Origin: Bacteroidales bacterium | GTDB lineage: Bacteria; Bacteroidota; Bacteroidia; Bacteroidales; Muribaculaceae | Reading direction: 5' to 3' | Length of the DNA: 15,596 bases | Assembly: GCA_004552725.1 (NCBI GenBank) | Contig: SFNM01000058.1 | Span: 1 to 15,596, forward strand | Part shown: positions 5,369-13,510 of the stretch, piece by piece | Layout of the letters: every line of letters begins with the position of its first letter | Numbering within the stretch: the first letter of the stretch is position 1 | Notes under the pieces: model-generated | The model's input: the letters and a program-made list of their open reading frames with translations, nothing else | Databases searched by the model: none | Told to the model about the DNA's origin: nothing | Program-made: the position numbers and the translations under genes

Positions 5369-6521
5369 TGATGTTAAAGACTACGCCCGACTGACCGCGG
5401 CCGAAGCCCATGTCGACGCGTACATTCATATTTTTTTTAAATTCCCAACGGTAGCCGAAGCCATAGTTGGGTAAAACGTGTTTGAGATTGAAATTACTTA
5501 CTTTGTCGAAGATACGAGCGGCGCCCACCCAAGCGACCACACCGACACGATGCCAAACATTCTGGCGGAGTTCGAGGCAAATGTCGGCTTCGCAACGGTC
5601 GCGATAGCGGTCTTCGAAGTATCCTCTCATATTATAACTACCGCCGAGGGCAGAAAGTTGTGTCCAAGGCACATTATCCCAAGCGAGGCGCCAGTGGGCC
5701 TGCGCTGCTGCAGTGCAACCACGCCAAAGGTGGTGATATCCGGCCACTGTAAGTTCGTTGTAACTATATCCGGATGTATTGCCCAAGAATTTGGGGCAGA
5801 AGATTTGAGCCATATTGACAACGATGCCACGATGAGGGTTTGTGATGTTGTCGCGGGTGTCGAAAGTGAGCGAGAGGCCCACGCCGGGGGACACGGTATG
5901 CTCTTGGAGGTAAGTCCAATTACCACCATCGAAAAGTTTGTCGGCTTTGACATAACTCACGATTGCTTCCGGACCGATATAGAGGTTCTTACCGAAGCGT
6001 TTGGAAGCGATGAAGAACGACGATAATTCGAGGTATCTGTATTCGGTTTCGTTGGCATCGAGTCGGCACTGGTCGTAGCCGATGCCCCAGAATTTAGTGT
6101 CGATTGAAGCGAACCGCAGTTCGTAGTTGAGCCACCAATTATTATTGAGGGAGAAATGGTCGCCGCGAACGCCTAATTTGAAGTGAGCGGCGGTGGTGGC
6201 ATCGGCAAAGATGGTGAAATTCGAGGGCGAAGTGGCTTGGTCGCCGGGGGCAACGGTATAAACACCGGCGGCGAGCAAGCCAAGGCCCAGTTTGGAGTCG
6301 GAAGAATAGTGGGGGCCACCGATGATGCTGAAGTCGAGATGCTTAGTAGGTTCTTTTTTATTGCTTTCGTTGAAATAATTGATGACACGAGTGACTAAAC
6401 CAGGGCGCACGGTATCGGCCTCGACAGCAGTGGAATCGAGTGCATAGATGTTGGCATGGGAAGAGATGGCCACGCAACAAAGTGCTATAGAAGATACAAG
6501 AAATCTTAATAAATAATTCAT
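5355..6521 (-). CDS. BamA/Omp85-like outer-membrane barrel protein without POTRA domains
   Basis: The chosen ATG at 6521 gives 388 residues beginning MNYLLRFLVSSIALCCVAIS, a clear Sec signal peptide ending near SHA (23). An in-frame start at 6758 would add 79 unrelated residues overlapping menD and is rejected. After a short linker the rest is alternating beta-strand sequence of the bacterial surface antigen (Omp85 barrel) type. It includes LSLTFDTRDNITNPHRGIVV (217-236, a typical strand-turn) and S-Y-N-M-R-G-Y (295-301), which matches the RGF/RGY motif of the Omp85 inner loop. It ends in phenylalanine, as outer-membrane barrels do. No POTRA repeats precede the barrel, unlike BamA or TamA, so it is probably not the general assembly factor. 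Its partner gene encodes a phosphoethanolamine transferase, which suggests an envelope role; the substrate is unknown. Confidence 0.85.
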   Translation of the reverse strand: MNYLLRFLVSSIALCCVAISSHANIYALDSTAVEADTVRPGLVTRVINYFNESNKKEPTKHLDFSIIGGPHYSSDSKLGLGLLAAGVYTVAPGDQATSPSNFTIFADATTAAHFKLGVRGDHFSLNNNWWLNYELRFASIDTKFWGIGYDQCRLDANETEYRYLELSSFFIASKRFGKNLYIGPEAIVSYVKADKLFDGGNWTYLQEHTVSPGVGLSLTFDTRDNITNPHRGIVVNMAQIFCPKFLGNTSGYSYNELTVAGYHHLWRGCTAAAQAHWRLAWDNVPWTQLSALGGSYNMRGYFEDRYRDRCEADICLELRQNVWHRVGVVAWVGAARIFDKVSNFNLKHVLPNYGFGYRWEFKKNMNVRVDMGFGRGQSGVVFNINEAF

Positions 6522-6534
6522 AAATCTGAAATAA

Positions 6535-6567
6535 TTTGCAAAGTAACACAAATTTTTGCTAACTTTG
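6535..6567 (+). promoter_or_regulatory. Promoter of the men operon
   Basis: TTTG (6535-6538) and TAACTTTG (6560-6567) match the Bacteroidota -33 and -7 elements (TTTG and TAnnTTTG) with 21 bases between them. Transcription should begin near 6573, leaving a leader of only about 14 nt before the menD ATG. No Shine-Dalgarno sequence is present; the bases before ATG are A-rich (cccaaaaag), common in this phylum. Confidence 0.65.
6539..6546 (-). promoter_or_regulatory. Possible divergent -7 element for the Omp85-like operon
   Basis: The minus strand reads TTACTTTG (6546-6539), one shift away from the TAnnTTTG consensus, 18 bases before the chosen ATG at 6521. No convincing -33 TTTG is seen at the right distance. 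It lies between the -33 and -7 elements of the men promoter, so the two could compete for RNA polymerase. Confidence 0.3.
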
Positions 6568-6586
6568 TGCATCATTTCCCAAAAAG

Positions 6587-8266
6587 ATGAATATTCAGGA
6601 AAAAAAAGCCAAAAATCAACTGTCGTCGCTGCTGACGCGTTATGGAGTGCGCCACGCGGTGCTATCGCCCGGGAGCCGTAATGCGCCCTTGTTGGTGGCA
6701 TTGGAGAATAATCCGAAGCTGACCACGCATATCGTAATTGATGAGCGAGCGGCAGCATTTATCGCTTTGGGAATGGCAGAAGCGGCCAAAGAGCCTATTG
6801 CCATCGTTTGCACTTCGGGCACGGCACCGCTGAACTACGCTCCGGCAGTAGCCGAGGCATATTATCGGCATATACCGCTGATAGTGATAACAGCCGACCG
6901 GCCTATGGAGTGGATAGACCAAGATGACAGCCAAACCATCAATCAATCAGGCATTTTCAGCAATTTCATCAAAGGAAGTTTTGACATACCGGTCGACTCG
7001 GAATATAACGACCGTCAATGGTATGTGAACCGCACGATTAACGATGCACTTACTTTGGCAATGACACCATGTGCAGGACCCGTGCACATTAATATCCGCA
7101 TATCCGAGCCGCTGTTTGAGCCGGGCGACAAAGCGGTAGAAGCCAATGCACGCGTGATAGGACACGTGGCCAATAACGACACCTTGAGCGAGGATGACCT
7201 CAGCGAGTTGGCGGCAAAGATTTCCAAGCACAAATCAGTGTTGGTACTTGCAGGATTTATGGGCTATGACAAGGCATTGGTTCAAGCGGTGAGCGAAATA
7301 TCACAGTTGCCCCAAGTGGTGGTGATGCACGAAGCCCAATCCAATCTGCACAGCGCCGACAGATACATTGCGAATATTGATGCGACATTGCGCTGTCTGC
7401 CTGACGATGCACCCAATCCAACGCTGGTAATCACCATTGGCGGGTCGCTGACCTCACGAATGATAAAGACACGGCTGCGCGGCATCGAAGGATTGGAGCA
7501 TTGGAGCATCAGCCATAGCGCACGAGCCATCGACTGCTTCCGGCGGTTGACAATGCGAATAGCGAGCAATCCGGCAGCCACACTTAGCGAATTATCGCGG
7601 CGGGTTAAACCATGCAACGAGTCAGCGTTCAAAAGTGTGTGGCAGTCGGCATCAGAAAGAGCCGAGCAATTAGCCGCGAATTATTCCGCAGAGTGCGAGT
7701 GGTCGAACTTCAAGGCTATTCACACACTGATGGAGATGGCACCGGCCGGATATAATCTGCAACTGAGCAACGGCACAGCAGTGAGATATGCTCAACTATT
7801 TGATTATCATCACTTTAGCGAGATACATTGCAATCGCGGAGTGAGCGGTATCGATGGCTGCACGTCTACAGCCATCGGCTTCGCAACCTTGAGCGCAAAA
7901 CCGACTTTGCTCATCAGTGGAGATATGAGTTTTCAGTACGACCTGGGCTCGATGGCCACGACTTTCATACCGCGCAATTTTAAAGTGGCGGTACTCAACA
8001 ATAGCGGAGGCGGCATATTCCGCTTTATCCCCGCTACACGCGACTTGCCTCAACTTGAGCGATGCTTTGCCGGTCCGATCAACTTGCCGTTAGAACAACT
8101 GTGCCAAGCGTTCGGATTTAAGTATTATAAGGCAAGCAGCGCTGAGGAGATGGATAAGAACGTGCCTGTATGGCTTAGCGACAACCAAGCGCCCGCACTG
8201 TTGGAGATAGAAACCGACCCACAGACGAGTGCCACCACATTACGAAACTTTTTCAACCCTAAATAA
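6587..8266 (+). CDS. menD: 2-succinyl-5-enolpyruvyl-6-hydroxy-3-cyclohexene-1-carboxylate synthase
   Basis: MenD joins isochorismate and 2-oxoglutarate with loss of CO2, using thiamine diphosphate and a divalent metal, the first committed step of menaquinone synthesis in the cytoplasm. The 559-residue length is normal. Visible motifs are L-S-P-G-S-R-N-A-P (26-34), the cofactor glutamate E53 in IDERAAAFIALG, SGTAPLNYAPAVAEA (77-91), NRGVSGIDGCTSTAIG (416-431), and the diphosphate/metal-binding pair G-D-M-S-F-Q-Y-D (445-452) and N-N-S-G-G-G-I-F (471-478). The ATG at 6587 sits just after a good promoter. It is the first gene of a menD-menB-menC-menE run. menF, often just upstream of menD in Bacteroides, is absent here because the upstream gene diverges. 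Confidence 0.97.
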   Translation: MNIQEKKAKNQLSSLLTRYGVRHAVLSPGSRNAPLLVALENNPKLTTHIVIDERAAAFIALGMAEAAKEPIAIVCTSGTAPLNYAPAVAEAYYRHIPLIVITADRPMEWIDQDDSQTINQSGIFSNFIKGSFDIPVDSEYNDRQWYVNRTINDALTLAMTPCAGPVHINIRISEPLFEPGDKAVEANARVIGHVANNDTLSEDDLSELAAKISKHKSVLVLAGFMGYDKALVQAVSEISQLPQVVVMHEAQSNLHSADRYIANIDATLRCLPDDAPNPTLVITIGGSLTSRMIKTRLRGIEGLEHWSISHSARAIDCFRRLTMRIASNPAATLSELSRRVKPCNESAFKSVWQSASERAEQLAANYSAECEWSNFKAIHTLMEMAPAGYNLQLSNGTAVRYAQLFDYHHFSEIHCNRGVSGIDGCTSTAIGFATLSAKPTLLISGDMSFQYDLGSMATTFIPRNFKVAVLNNSGGGIFRFIPATRDLPQLERCFAGPINLPLEQLCQAFGFKYYKASSAEEMDKNVPVWLSDNQAPALLEIETDPQTSATTLRNFFNPK

Positions 8267-8268
8267 CT

Positions 8269-9093
8269 ATGTCACAACGCAATTGGACCCCAATTAAAGA
8301 ATATTCCGACATTCTTTTCGAATTTTTCGAAGGGATTGCAAAAATTACAATCAATCGTCCGGAGGTGTACAATGCATTCCGTCCGCAAACGAACGCCCAA
8401 ATCCTTGAAGCGCTGAATTATTGCCGCGAACACGCTGAAGTGCGTGTAGTGGTACTGACCGGAGCAGGCGACAAGGCTTTCTGCTCGGGCGGCGACCAGC
8501 ATTACAAGAGTCGCGGCGGCTACAGCGATGAAAATGGTGTGCCTCGGCTTAATGTGTTGGAGATACACAAAACTATTCAATCGCTCACCAAACCCGTGAT
8601 AGCGATGGTCAACGGATATGCCATCGGCGGGGGCAATGTGCTGAACGTGATATGCGATTTGAGCATAGCGTCGGAGAATGCACGATTTGGCCAGACCGGC
8701 CCGAAAGTAGGCAGTTTTGATGCCGGTTTCGGCTCATCATACCTGGCTCGATGCGTAGGACAGAAGAAAGCACGCGAGATATGGTATCTCTGTCGACAAT
8801 ACACTGCTGCAGAGGCTCTGGAGATGGGTATGATTAACAAGGTAGTGCCATTTGAGCGCTTGGAAGATGAGGTGGTGGAATGGTGTCAAACCATTATGAA
8901 GCGCAGCCCGTTTGCCATCCGCATGATAAAACGAGCACTGAATGCCGAACTCAACGGCCAGCATGGATTAATGGAGTTCGCCGGCGATGCCACGTTGATG
9001 TACTATCTTATGGACGAGGCGCAAGAGGGCAAGAACGCTTTCTTGGAAAAACGCGATCCTGACTTCGACCAATTCCCGCAATTCCCGGGCTAA
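8269..9093 (+). CDS. menB: 1,4-dihydroxy-2-naphthoyl-CoA synthase
   Basis: MenB closes the second ring of o-succinylbenzoyl-CoA by a Dieckmann-type condensation. It is a crotonase-fold protein of normal length (274 residues). Oxyanion-hole regions are visible at CSGGDQHYKSRGGY (72-85) and NGYAIGGGNVLNVICDLSIA (115-134). The block G-Q-T-G-P-K-V-G-S-F-D-A-G-F-G (141-155) carries the active-site Ser/Asp. The glycine in QTGPK, where other MenB proteins have an aspartate, marks the bicarbonate-dependent (type I) class. The C-terminal EAQEGKNAFLEKRDPDF segment is typical. Only 2 nt separate it from the menD stop, so translation is probably coupled. Confidence 0.97.
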   Translation: MSQRNWTPIKEYSDILFEFFEGIAKITINRPEVYNAFRPQTNAQILEALNYCREHAEVRVVVLTGAGDKAFCSGGDQHYKSRGGYSDENGVPRLNVLEIHKTIQSLTKPVIAMVNGYAIGGGNVLNVICDLSIASENARFGQTGPKVGSFDAGFGSSYLARCVGQKKAREIWYLCRQYTAAEALEMGMINKVVPFERLEDEVVEWCQTIMKRSPFAIRMIKRALNAELNGQHGLMEFAGDATLMYYLMDEAQEGKNAFLEKRDPDFDQFPQFPG

Positions 9094-9099
9094 TCGACC

Positions 9100-10116
9100 A
9101 TGTTCGCTGAATGTGCACCGCTCCGACTGCGGTTCAAATTCGATGCTCGCACATCGCGCGGGTCGATGACTGACAAACTCACTTACTTGATACGTCTTCA
9201 CACAGATGATGGGCGTATCGGAGTAGGGGAATGTGCACTGTTTCAAGGACTAAGTGCTGATGACCGGCCTGACTATGAGCAACGATTGGCTGAAGCGTGC
9301 CGAAATCCGCAAGAAGGGTTGCAATCGCCCTACAGTTCTATACGCTTCGGATTTGAGAGCGCAATGGATGCATTGCAGCCGGCCGATGACGAATTCTCCA
9401 CGGGCAAGGTGTCAATACCAATCAATGGCTTGATTTGGATGGGCAACCGCGATGAGATGCGCCGACGTATTGATGCTAAATTGGCGGCCGGATTTAGAGT
9501 GTTGAAGATGAAAATCGGTGGCATTGATTTCGAGCAAGAAGTGGAATTGCTTGGCTACATCCGCCGGAGATATAGTGCGGATGTGCTTGAGTTGCGACTT
9601 GATGCCAACGGCTCATTCACGACGGAAAATGCCGAAGAACAGCTCAAGCGATTGGCCGAGTATTCGATACATTCTATCGAGCAACCAATCAAGCCCGGGC
9701 AATGGGAAGAAATGGCGCATTTGTGTTCATTGAACCTCATTCCGATTGCGCTTGATGAGGAGTTGATTGGTATGAACGATGATGCGCGCAAGCGTGAGAT
9801 GCTGGCAACAATTCGGCCTCAGTTTATTATATTGAAGCCGTCGCTCTGCGGGGGTCTTAATGAAGCCGACCGCTGGGCTGAAATTGCACAGTTGCAAGGT
9901 ATTGGCTATTGGACTACCTCAGCACTGGAGTCGAATATCGGTTTGTATGCGATAGCGCGCAGAGTGGCTTGTCAACATCCGGATATGCCACAAGGATTAG
10001 GCACCGGCCAACTATTTCACAACAACATTCCATCACCACTACGATTGGTTGGCGACACGATTCGGTGCGAGCCGTCAGCCGAGTGGGAAATACCTTCAAT
10101 GCAATGGCAACGTTAG
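9100..10116 (+). CDS. menC: o-succinylbenzoate synthase
   Basis: MenC dehydrates the MenD/MenH product SHCHC to o-succinylbenzoate. This enolase-superfamily protein (338 residues) has a capping domain at about 1-100 and a barrel that shows all expected residues: the K-M-K pair K136/K138 in VLKMKIGG, metal ligands D168 (LRLDANGSF), E194 (HSIEQP) and D219 (IALDEEL), and the opposing lysine K246 (IILKPSLCGG). TSALESNIG (272-280) lies in the last barrel loops. The start ATG is 6 nt after the menB stop, and the end overlaps menE by 13 nt. In this superfamily dipeptide epimerases look similar, but the men context settles the call. Confidence 0.95.
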   Translation: MFAECAPLRLRFKFDARTSRGSMTDKLTYLIRLHTDDGRIGVGECALFQGLSADDRPDYEQRLAEACRNPQEGLQSPYSSIRFGFESAMDALQPADDEFSTGKVSIPINGLIWMGNRDEMRRRIDAKLAAGFRVLKMKIGGIDFEQEVELLGYIRRRYSADVLELRLDANGSFTTENAEEQLKRLAEYSIHSIEQPIKPGQWEEMAHLCSLNLIPIALDEELIGMNDDARKREMLATIRPQFIILKPSLCGGLNEADRWAEIAQLQGIGYWTTSALESNIGLYAIARRVACQHPDMPQGLGTGQLFHNNIPSPLRLVGDTIRCEPSAEWEIPSMQWQR

Positions 10117-11057
10117 CGGAATTTAAGGCACAATGGTTTGCCGGTAATGACTTTATAGAGGCTCACACCTCCGGGTCGACCGGAGAGCCCAAGGCGATAC
10201 GTTTGCCAAAAAGCGATATGATATCATCGGCACGAGCTACTAACCAATTTTTTGGGATTACCAAAGCATCGGTGTTGGGCTTGCCATTGTCGATAGATTA
10301 TATAGCAGGCAAGATGATGGCAGTTAGGTCATTTGAAGCCGGTTGTAGGCTGTTGCAATTGCCTGTGTCGAATAGATTTATCATCGACGAGACGATTGAT
10401 TTGCTGTCGGTAGTACCATCACAGTTGGAATGTTTGCTCAAGCAAGAACGAGCGCCGAAATTAGTGCGTAATCTACTAATTGGCGGAGCACCATTGAGCG
10501 ATGAATTACGGAAGCGAGTGATTGCAGCGGGTTTCAATGGCTACCTTGGATATGGTATGACCGAAACGTGCTCGCACGTGGCTCTACAGCGATTGGATGC
10601 TAACGAGGTGTACACGGCTATGCCGCAGGTGGAGTTCACAACAGATAGTCGCAATTGCCTGGTAGTCAGAAGTGAGCGGTTCACATGGAAAGAGTTAACG
10701 ACCAATGATGTGGTGGAATTGATTTCATCTACGCAGTTTCGATGGCTTGGGCGCGCCGACCATGTGATAAATAGCGGCGGGGTGAAGATACACCCGGAAC
10801 AAATTGAAAATATCATTCGGCGAGAATTGCCCCAGTTGCCACCATTTTATCTTGTAGGTAAAGCACATCCACAACTCGGAAGCGAAGTGGTGATGGTGAT
10901 TGAGTGTGGGGCTGAGGAAGCAGAGATTGCAATGCATCAAATTGCGGGGTTGCAATTACCGCGCTACAGCCACCCGCGCCAAGCCATCGCCGTAGACGAC
11001 TTGCCCCGCACTTCCAACGGCAAAGTGCGCCGGCTTTTGCCGCCTGATAATCAATGA
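10104..11057 (+). CDS. menE: o-succinylbenzoate-CoA ligase, compact form
   Basis: MenE activates o-succinylbenzoate with ATP and CoA, feeding MenB. The ATG at 10104 gives 317 residues (MATLAEFKAQ start); the frame is open further upstream to 9909 but that part lies wholly inside menC and carries no domain. Adenylating-enzyme motifs are in order: the P-loop H-T-S-G-S-T-G-E-P-K (21-30), Y-G-M-T-E-T (150-155), WLGRADHVINSGGVKIHPEQ (214-233) and the C-terminal R-T-S-N-G-K with catalytic K307. The P-loop is only 20 residues from the start, so most of the N-terminal subdomain found in the roughly 450-residue E. coli enzyme is missing. All key motifs are intact, so this is probably a naturally short form rather than a truncation. 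Confidence 0.93.
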   Translation: MATLAEFKAQWFAGNDFIEAHTSGSTGEPKAIRLPKSDMISSARATNQFFGITKASVLGLPLSIDYIAGKMMAVRSFEAGCRLLQLPVSNRFIIDETIDLLSVVPSQLECLLKQERAPKLVRNLLIGGAPLSDELRKRVIAAGFNGYLGYGMTETCSHVALQRLDANEVYTAMPQVEFTTDSRNCLVVRSERFTWKELTTNDVVELISSTQFRWLGRADHVINSGGVKIHPEQIENIIRRELPQLPPFYLVGKAHPQLGSEVVMVIECGAEEAEIAMHQIAGLQLPRYSHPRQAIAVDDLPRTSNGKVRRLLPPDNQ

Positions 11058-11082
11058 ATTTATCGGGTTTTTGGCGGAGGTA

Positions 11083-11113
11083 TTGTAGGTATGATGGGAA
11101 ATTAGTAACTTTG
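11083..11113 (+). promoter_or_regulatory. Promoter upstream of the DUF4250 gene
   Basis: TTG (11083-11085) and TAACTTTG (11106-11113) match the Bacteroidota -33/-7 elements with 20 bases between. Transcription would start near 11119, about 13 nt before the ATG at 11132. The -7 octamer is identical to that of the men promoter. No hairpin terminator is visible between menE and this site. Confidence 0.65.
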
Positions 11114-11131
11114 TAGGTTAAAAGAATAATA

Positions 11132-11311
11132 ATGGAAAATTTACCTCAAGACCCATATATGTTGCTAAGCGTAGTGAATATGAAACTGCGCGATGAATAT
11201 AGTTCGTTGGACGCGTTATGCGAAGATTTGGATGTCGACCGCAACACTTTGTGCGATAAGTTGGCAGCCGCCGGATTTGAATATTTACCCGAGCAAAACC
11301 GATTTGCATGA
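11132..11311 (+). CDS. DUF4250 domain protein (59 residues)
   Basis: The frame ATG-GAA-AAT to TGA encodes 59 residues starting MENLPQDPYMLLSVVNMKLR, followed by D-E-Y-S-S-L-D-A-L-C-E-D-L-D-V-D (21-36) and ending EYLPEQNRFA. This matches the DUF4250 family, small single-domain proteins; the second half (SLDALCEDLDVDRNTLCDKL) reads like a helix-turn-helix pair. The function is not known to me, and a nucleic-acid-binding role is only a guess. A good promoter lies 19 nt upstream. Its TGA overlaps the helicase ATG (ATGA), so the two are translationally coupled, which ties it to a DNA-metabolism gene. Confidence 0.88.
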   Translation: MENLPQDPYMLLSVVNMKLRDEYSSLDALCEDLDVDRNTLCDKLAAAGFEYLPEQNRFA

Positions 11312-12135
11312 GTTGCGCGGAATATCTCAACGAATTAAACAGCCAACAACGAGCGGCAGTGGAGTATATCGCCGGGCCGGAGTTGGTGATTGCCGGTGCC
11401 GGTTCGGGCAAAACGCGCGTGCTGACCTATAAGATAGTGCACTTGCTGGCCAAAGAATATGAGGCAAGCCGCATTATGGCATTGACTTTCACCAATAAGG
11501 CGGCGAAAGAGATGCGCGAGCGTATCGAAGGTCTCACCGGCAATAGCGTGGCACGCAAGTTGTGGATGGGTACATTTCACAGTATTTTTTCACGAATACT
11601 ACGAAGAAATGCGGAGTTGATAGGATATAATGCCAACTACACCATCTACGACCAAAGTGATGCACGCAACGCGCTGAAAATGATTGTACGCGACTTGGAA
11701 TTAGACGAGAAGGTTTATAAGCCGGCTACAGTGCAAGAAGAAATATCGCGTGCGAAGAACTACTTGATGTCGCCACAAGATTATGCTCTGGATAAAGATA
11801 TCCGTGAGGACGATAGCCGTGTGGGGCGTCCACGTATGGGCGAAATCTATCGTATATATATGAATCGATGCAAGGTGGCCAATGCTATGGATTTCGACGA
11901 CTTGTTGTATTATACGGCAGTGCTGTTTCGCGACCATCCGGAGGTGTTATCGCATTATCGTGAGTACTTCCGCTACATATTGGTCGATGAATATCAAGAC
12001 ACCAATTTTGCACAAAATATGATAGTGATGCAGTTGTGTCGCGGCATCGGCAATTTGTGTGTGGTAGGTGATGGAGACATTCAAATTGGAGCAAAATTAT
12101 CGTTCTACGCAAAATATAGTAAATGCGGCCAATAG
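11308..12135 (+). pseudogene. UvrD/PcrA helicase, N-terminal part of a frameshifted gene
   Basis: UvrD/PcrA-type superfamily 1 helicases unwind DNA 3' to 5' using ATP in repair and replication. This part keeps the Q-motif (LNSQQRAAV, 10-18), Walker A G-A-G-S-G-K-T (30-36), motif Ia TFTNKAAKEM (60-69) and Walker B I-L-V-D-E-Y-Q-D-T (224-232). Homology holds through C-V-V-G-D (251-255). The next 20 residues are out of frame and end at a TGA (12133-12135). Family members continue after VVGD with motif III (roughly DAQSIYxFRGA) and about 15 more residues; none of that is present. The product would lack domain 2A/2B and should be inactive as a helicase. The rest of the gene follows in another frame from 12071. 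The start codon overlaps the DUF4250 stop. Confidence 0.9.
12070..12078 (+). other. Deletion and frameshift junction in the helicase gene
   Basis: The sequence ggtgatggagac joins VVGD in the first frame to METFKLEQNYRS in the second. Family alignment from memory leaves about 25-30 residues missing, including motif III, and the lost length must be 3n+2 bases to explain the frame change. The junction reads GATG, so a deletion between short repeats such as ATG in GAT-GA and ATG-GAG would produce it. Confidence 0.8.
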
Positions 12136-13510
12136 TCTGATAGCCCACAATAAAGAACAAATACGCAAAAATGTATTCTCGGAAAACAGTGAGGGCGACA
12201 AGATAGAAGTGTCGCAAGCATACAGCGATTACGACGAAGCGGGTGTGGTTGCGGCGCGCATAGTGAGCCGTAGGGCCGTGACCGGAGATGCATACGGCGA
12301 TTTTGCGGTGTTGTATCGCACCAATGCTCAGTCGCGCGTGCTGGAGGAAGCGCTTCGTCGTCGCAATATTCCATATCGTATCTACGGTGGCTTGGCTTTC
12401 TACCAACGCAAAGAGGTAAAAGATGCTTTGGCATATTTCCATTTAGGTCTCAACCCCAATGATGACGAATGTGTGCGCCGGGTGATAAATGTGCCGGCGC
12501 GCGGTATCGGCAAAGTGACAGTGGACAAACTCAATCACGCTGCAATCGAAGCCAATACCAGCATGTGGCAAGTAATTTGCGACTGTGAGCGCTATGGAGT
12601 AGATTTCAATGCCGGCACCAAGGCCAAATTGGAAAAGTTCCGCACTTTAATTGAAGGGTTTATCTCCAAAACTGAAAAGAGCCATGATGTGGAAGAATTA
12701 TCGAAGCACATCATCACAACCACGGGATTGGCAGCAATGTATATGTCGGACCGCACTCCGGAGAACATCTCCAAACACGAAAATTTGATGGAGTTGATTG
12801 CCGGAGCACATACATATATGGAGGACCATCTCGAAGCGGGCGAAGTGGACGAGTGTTCGATGAGCGACTTTTTGACTAACGTGGCTTTGGCTACCGACCA
12901 GGACAAGGAAGGTGATGATAACGGCGATTGCGTGACGCTGATGACAATCCATGCATCCAAAGGATTGGAATTTAACAATGTATTTGTGGTAGGCGTGGAA
13001 GATGAACTTATTCCGTCGCGAATGAGCAGCAATTCCATTGCCGGAGTGGAAGAAGAACGTCGATTGTTTTATGTGGCGATAACGCGCGCAAAAGATTTCT
13101 GTATGCTGTCGTATGCTCAACAGAGATTTCTCAACGGGCAAACCGTTTTTTCGCGGTGCTCGCGCTTTATGCAAGATATCGACCCGGATTATTTGAGCGG
13201 CGACGTGGCCAAACGCAAAGCGACGCGTCAATTATTTGAGCCGAGTATGATGCCGACACCGACGGTGAGCGCACCATCTATGGCAACGATGAATAAGCCT
13301 GCGCAAAAAACCGTGTCGGCATTTCGCAAATATCGTGCCGATGAGTTGCGGCAAAATATGCAGATAGCGCATCCCAAATTCGGCCATGGAAAGATTATTA
13401 AATTCATACAAACAAATCTTGGCGACGGAATAGTAGTATTGTTCGACAACGAAAGCGAGCCACGCAAGTTGCTATTATCATACGCCAACATAAGCATTAT
13501 AAACGAATGA
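12071..13510 (+). pseudogene. UvrD/PcrA helicase, C-terminal part of a frameshifted gene
   Basis: This 479-residue frame (from the ATG at 12071; a GTG one codon earlier is also possible) contains the second half of the helicase. It has motif IV Q-N-Y-R-S-T (8-13), a 2B-type insertion, motif V TIHASKGLEF (292-301), motif VI EEERRLFYVAITRA (327-340) and the PcrA-type C-terminal tail with HPKFGHGKIIKF (434-445). No ATP-binding core is present, so alone it cannot be a helicase. The two parts plus the missing residues add up to about 760, normal for PcrA. Codon use and motif conservation look unaffected, which implies a recent break or a sequence error. The TGA overlaps the nspC start (ATGA). Confidence 0.88.

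Noticed and set aside
6522..6758. 79-residue N-terminal extension of the Omp85-like protein
   Set aside because: It overlaps menD and its promoter, carries no signal peptide, and the internal ATG at 6521 gives a clean one.
9909..10103. N-terminal extension of menE
   Set aside because: It lies entirely within menC in another frame and shows no adenylating-enzyme sequence; ATG at 10104 is preferred.
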